Assembly: GCF_900155945.1 (NCBI RefSeq) | Contig: NZ_FTMN01000007.1 | Coordinates: forward strand, 186,001-250,000 | Direction of reading: 5' to 3' | Source of the DNA: Marinobacterium stanieri | GTDB lineage: Bacteria > Pseudomonadota > Gammaproteobacteria > Pseudomonadales > Balneatricaceae | Length of the DNA: 64,000 nucleotides | In this document: piece after piece, positions 61,804 through 64,000 of the stretch | Numbering within the stretch: position 1 is the stretch's first letter | How the letters are laid out: every line of letters begins with the position of its first letter | The notes under the pieces: generated by a model | The model's database searches: none | What the model was told of the DNA's origin: nothing | Seen by the model: only the letters and a program-made list of their open reading frames with translations | Made by a program: the position numbers and the translations under genes

Positions 61804-63204
61804 ATGACATCAACCCCCCACATCCTTCTGGTTGATGATGATACCGCTCTGCTGAAGTTGCTGGAGATGCGCCTTGAGGCCTCCGGCTACACGGTCGATT
61901 GCGCCGAAAGCGGTGAAGAGGCTATTGGCCAGGTACGCCAGCAGCATTACGACCTGGTGTTGACCGACCTGAAAATGGACGGCATGGATGGTCTCACTCT
62001 TTTCACTCGCATCCAGCAGGAACAGCCTGATTTGCCGGTGATCATCATTACCGCACACGGTTCTATCCCCGAGGCCGTCGAAGCGACCCAAAAGGGCGTG
62101 TTCGGCTTCCTGTCCAAGCCGATCGACAAGCAGCATTTGCTGGATACCGTCCGCGCAGCTCTGAACAGCTCTCAGCGCAGTCTGGATCACAGCTGGCGCG
62201 AAGGCATCATCAGCCACAGCGGCCCGATGGAGCAGGTTCTCGACCAGGCTCACCGTGTAGCAGCATCTGATGTCAGCGTACTGATTACCGGCCCCAGCGG
62301 CAGCGGTAAAGAACTGGTAGCTCGTGCCATTCATAAGGCAAGTGCGCGTGCCGACCAGCCGTTCGTAGCGATCAACTGCGGCGCCCTGCCCGAGCAACTG
62401 CTGGAGTCCGAACTCTTCGGTCATACCAAGGGTGCGTTCACCGGTGCCATCAACCAGCACTCCGGCCTGTTCCGTGCGGCCCAGGGCGGCACCCTGTTCC
62501 TGGACGAGATCGGCGACATGCCGCTGGCCCTCCAGGTGAAGCTGCTGCGTGCACTCCAGGAGCGTGTTATTCGTCCGGTTGGTTCTACCGAATCGGTTGC
62601 GATTGATGTGCGCGTCATCTCGGCAACACACCGTGATCTTGAAACCGCCATGCTGAGCCAGGAGTTCCGCGAGGATCTCTACTACCGCCTCAACGTGGTT
62701 AATCTGGAACTGCCGCCGTTGCGCGAACGTCCCGAAGACATTCCGCTGCTGGCACGCCACTTCCTGACGCTAGCTTCGCAGAAGCACAACCGCAAGGTCA
62801 AAGGCATTTCTCCGGGCGCACTGCACCTGCTGGCTCAGGCCGCCTGGCCGGGCAACGTACGCCAGCTGGAAAACGTGATGGAGCAGGTGGTCGCACTGAG
62901 CCCCTCACCTATCATTCCGGAAGGTCTGGTATCCAAGGCGTTGGCCAATCAGGAAAGGGTTATCCCCTCGTTCAATGAGGCCCGTGCCGACTTTGAACGT
63001 CGTTACCTGATCAAGGTGCTGCAGATCACTGAAGGGAACGTGACTCACGCCTCCCGCATCGCCCAGCGTAACCGCACCGACTTCTACAAGCTGCTGAACA
63101 AGCACCAGCTGGAAGCCGCTCAGTTCAAGGCCAATGCCAAAGCCGCTGTGGCAGCCCAGAAAGAAGCGCTGAAGAAAACCCGCAAGACGCGTAAAGCCAG
63201 CTAA
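61804..63204 (+). CDS. glrR: Sigma-54 response regulator GlrR/QseF
   Basis: A 466-aa NtrC-family activator: receiver with Asp55 (VLTDLKMDGMDG), AAA+ domain (GPSGSGKELVARAIH Walker A, GHTKGAFTGAI, LFLDEIGDMPLALQ Walker B), and a C-terminal Fis-like helix-turn-helix (ITEGNVTHASRIAQRNRTDF). The intact GAFTGA means it can contact sigma-54. The last residues are a basic tail (KKTRKTRKAS). Third gene of the operon; a strong terminator follows. Confidence 0.95.
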   Translation: MTSTPHILLVDDDTALLKLLEMRLEASGYTVDCAESGEEAIGQVRQQHYDLVLTDLKMDGMDGLTLFTRIQQEQPDLPVIIITAHGSIPEAVEATQKGVFGFLSKPIDKQHLLDTVRAALNSSQRSLDHSWREGIISHSGPMEQVLDQAHRVAASDVSVLITGPSGSGKELVARAIHKASARADQPFVAINCGALPEQLLESELFGHTKGAFTGAINQHSGLFRAAQGGTLFLDEIGDMPLALQVKLLRALQERVIRPVGSTESVAIDVRVISATHRDLETAMLSQEFREDLYYRLNVVNLELPPLRERPEDIPLLARHFLTLASQKHNRKVKGISPGALHLLAQAAWPGNVRQLENVMEQVVALSPSPIIPEGLVSKALANQERVIPSFNEARADFERRYLIKVLQITEGNVTHASRIAQRNRTDFYKLLNKHQLEAAQFKANAKAAVAAQKEALKKTRKTRKAS

Positions 63205-63222
63205 GGCTGAGCCAGGCTTGCC

Positions 63223-63270
63223 AAACTGCCTGACCCGGAGTGACAGCACACCGGGATCAGGCAGTTTTTC
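63223..63270 (+). terminator. Rho-independent terminator of the glrK-qseG-glrR operon
   Basis: AAACTGCCTGA pairs with TCAGGCAGTTT, extended inside by CCCGG/CCGGG around a 12-base loop, followed by TTTTTC. Confidence 0.92.
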
Positions 63271-63418
63271 GTTACCCGCTCAACCACCCCACTCCTGCGC
63301 CAACACCTGCGCTAATACCTGCCAAGCACCCAGCACCCAAATTCGCTTTCAGACTTGGACTTTTGCCACTGCTTTAATACCATGCGCCTGTTTTCCTGAT
63401 TGAACGGATGGCTGCTCC

Positions 63419-64000
63419 ATGTCTGCTCCCTCACTGAACGAAGCCCTGGCTTTAATGAACCAACAGGCTTTTCCGGCGGCTGCCGCCATCTGCCGTCAGC
63501 ACCTCGCTGTGCGCGCTGACGATTTCAACGCCCGCCACCTGCTCGGCCTGATCGAATTCAAGGCCGGTCAGTTGCTGGCCGCCACCAAGGATTTGCAGAA
63601 GGCCAGCCGCCTGCCTGTTGCCGCCCGTTTCAAAGCCCAGGCATTGAGCAATCTGGCACTGGTCCTTCAGGCGCGGGGCCGACTGGAGAACGCCTGTGAG
63701 GCTCTGCAACAGGCAATCGAATACCAGCCCAAGGAACTCGCCTTTCATCTCAATCTGCTAGGTGCACTGGAAAAGCGTAGTGACTGGTCCGCTATCATTG
63801 CGCACCTGAAGGGTTTCACCAGCTTGCAGCAGCACCCCGAAGCCCGCCTGTCACTGGCCGTCGCGCTTCGGCACACCGACCAGAATCAACAAGCGCTGGC
63901 GTTGCTCGAGACGACTCTGAACAGTCTTGACGCCGAGGCTGAATGGGCATTAAACGCGGCCATCCTCAACCAGATCGAGCCCGTTATCAAATACGGTCAA
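63419..64000 (+). CDS. TPR-repeat protein (partial, runs beyond the window end)
   Basis: Read directly from the sequence: ATG at 63419, open to the last base, 194 codons. Starts MSAPSLNEALALMNQQAFPA; helix pairs such as ARHLLGLIEFKAGQLLAATK, ARFKAQALSNLALVLQARGR and LEPYQPK-like turns give at least three tetratricopeptide repeats (for example YQPKELAFHLNLLGALEKRS). Similar N-terminal TPR arrays occur in sulfotransferase or glycosyltransferase fusion proteins, but the C-terminus is not in view. Confidence 0.8.
   Translation, partial: MSAPSLNEALALMNQQAFPAAAAICRQHLAVRADDFNARHLLGLIEFKAGQLLAATKDLQKASRLPVAARFKAQALSNLALVLQARGRLENACEALQQAIEYQPKELAFHLNLLGALEKRSDWSAIIAHLKGFTSLQQHPEARLSLAVALRHTDQNQQALALLETTLNSLDAEAEWALNAAILNQIEPVIKYGQ

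Noticed and set aside
1..64000. CRISPR arrays, tRNA or rRNA genes, transposase or integrase genes
   Set aside because: None recognised on either strand when reading through; small-RNA genes cannot be excluded without a covariance search.

Overview
The window reads as chromosome of a free-living, probably marine or aquatic, gammaproteobacterium of the Pseudomonas/Oceanospirillum/Marinobacterium kind. The support is gene content: FeoAB, GlrK/QseG/GlrR, HopJ, DUF1853, DUF6482, an AcrAB/MexAB-type RND pump, an OlsF-type ornithine-lipid synthase and several c-di-GMP proteins. I cannot fix the genus. Most of the window is GC-rich housekeeping or nutrient-scavenging sequence. Roughly 29.6-44.3 kb is visibly more AT-rich (most clearly 37.5-41.8 kb) and looks like an inserted island. 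I saw no rRNA, tRNA or CRISPR.

Layout. 0-8.4 kb: a LapD-like c-di-GMP receptor cut by the window edge, a LysE exporter, an AraC/GyrI regulator, an atypical SDR, DUF1330, Nudix, a lytic transglycosylase and a membrane PepSY-flavodoxin-reductase fusion. 8.5-13.7 kb: a TetR repressor and the RND pump operon; a perfect 28-bp palindrome lies on the pump promoter. 13.8-18.7 kb: DUF1853, a Fur-boxed AraC regulator with its TonB receptor, and a SpoU-type RNA methylase. 19.0-22.6 kb: a membrane diguanylate cyclase whose 3' end overlaps a solo peptide-binding protein gene, then rlmE. 22.7-27.4 kb: a redox group (dihaem peroxidase, AhpD-like protein, thioredoxin, LuxR regulator), a DMT-type membrane protein and trmA. 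27.5-29.5 kb: metG.

Island, 29.6-44.3 kb: an AlpA-like small DNA-binding protein; two very large overlapping sensor kinases (one ending in an HPt domain, the other in three receivers plus GGDEF); a divergent operon of CHASE kinase, single-domain response regulator and receiver-GGDEF-EAL protein; and a tail of small genes (VOC, DUF1801, secreted alpha/beta hydrolase). The two signalling operons together look like one multi-input phosphorelay writing and erasing c-di-GMP.

Core again, 44.3-64 kb: a DJ-1/PfpI protein divergent from a MocR regulator across a palindrome; an AbrB-type membrane protein with an ICMT-like methyltransferase; azlCD; DUF6482; panE; the feoA-feoB-small Cys-rich protein operon, divergent from a small periplasmic protein; hopJ and dinB; an Arg-rich 57-aa protein; an olsF-like gene preceded by four 7-bp repeats on an exact 11-bp period that match Pho boxes; a membrane DnaJ protein; a lipoprotein; dodecin; the glrK-qseG-glrR operon; and a TPR protein cut by the window end. 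Iron supply (TonB receptor, Feo, possible ferric reductase), phosphate-stress lipid remodelling and c-di-GMP signalling are the recurring themes.
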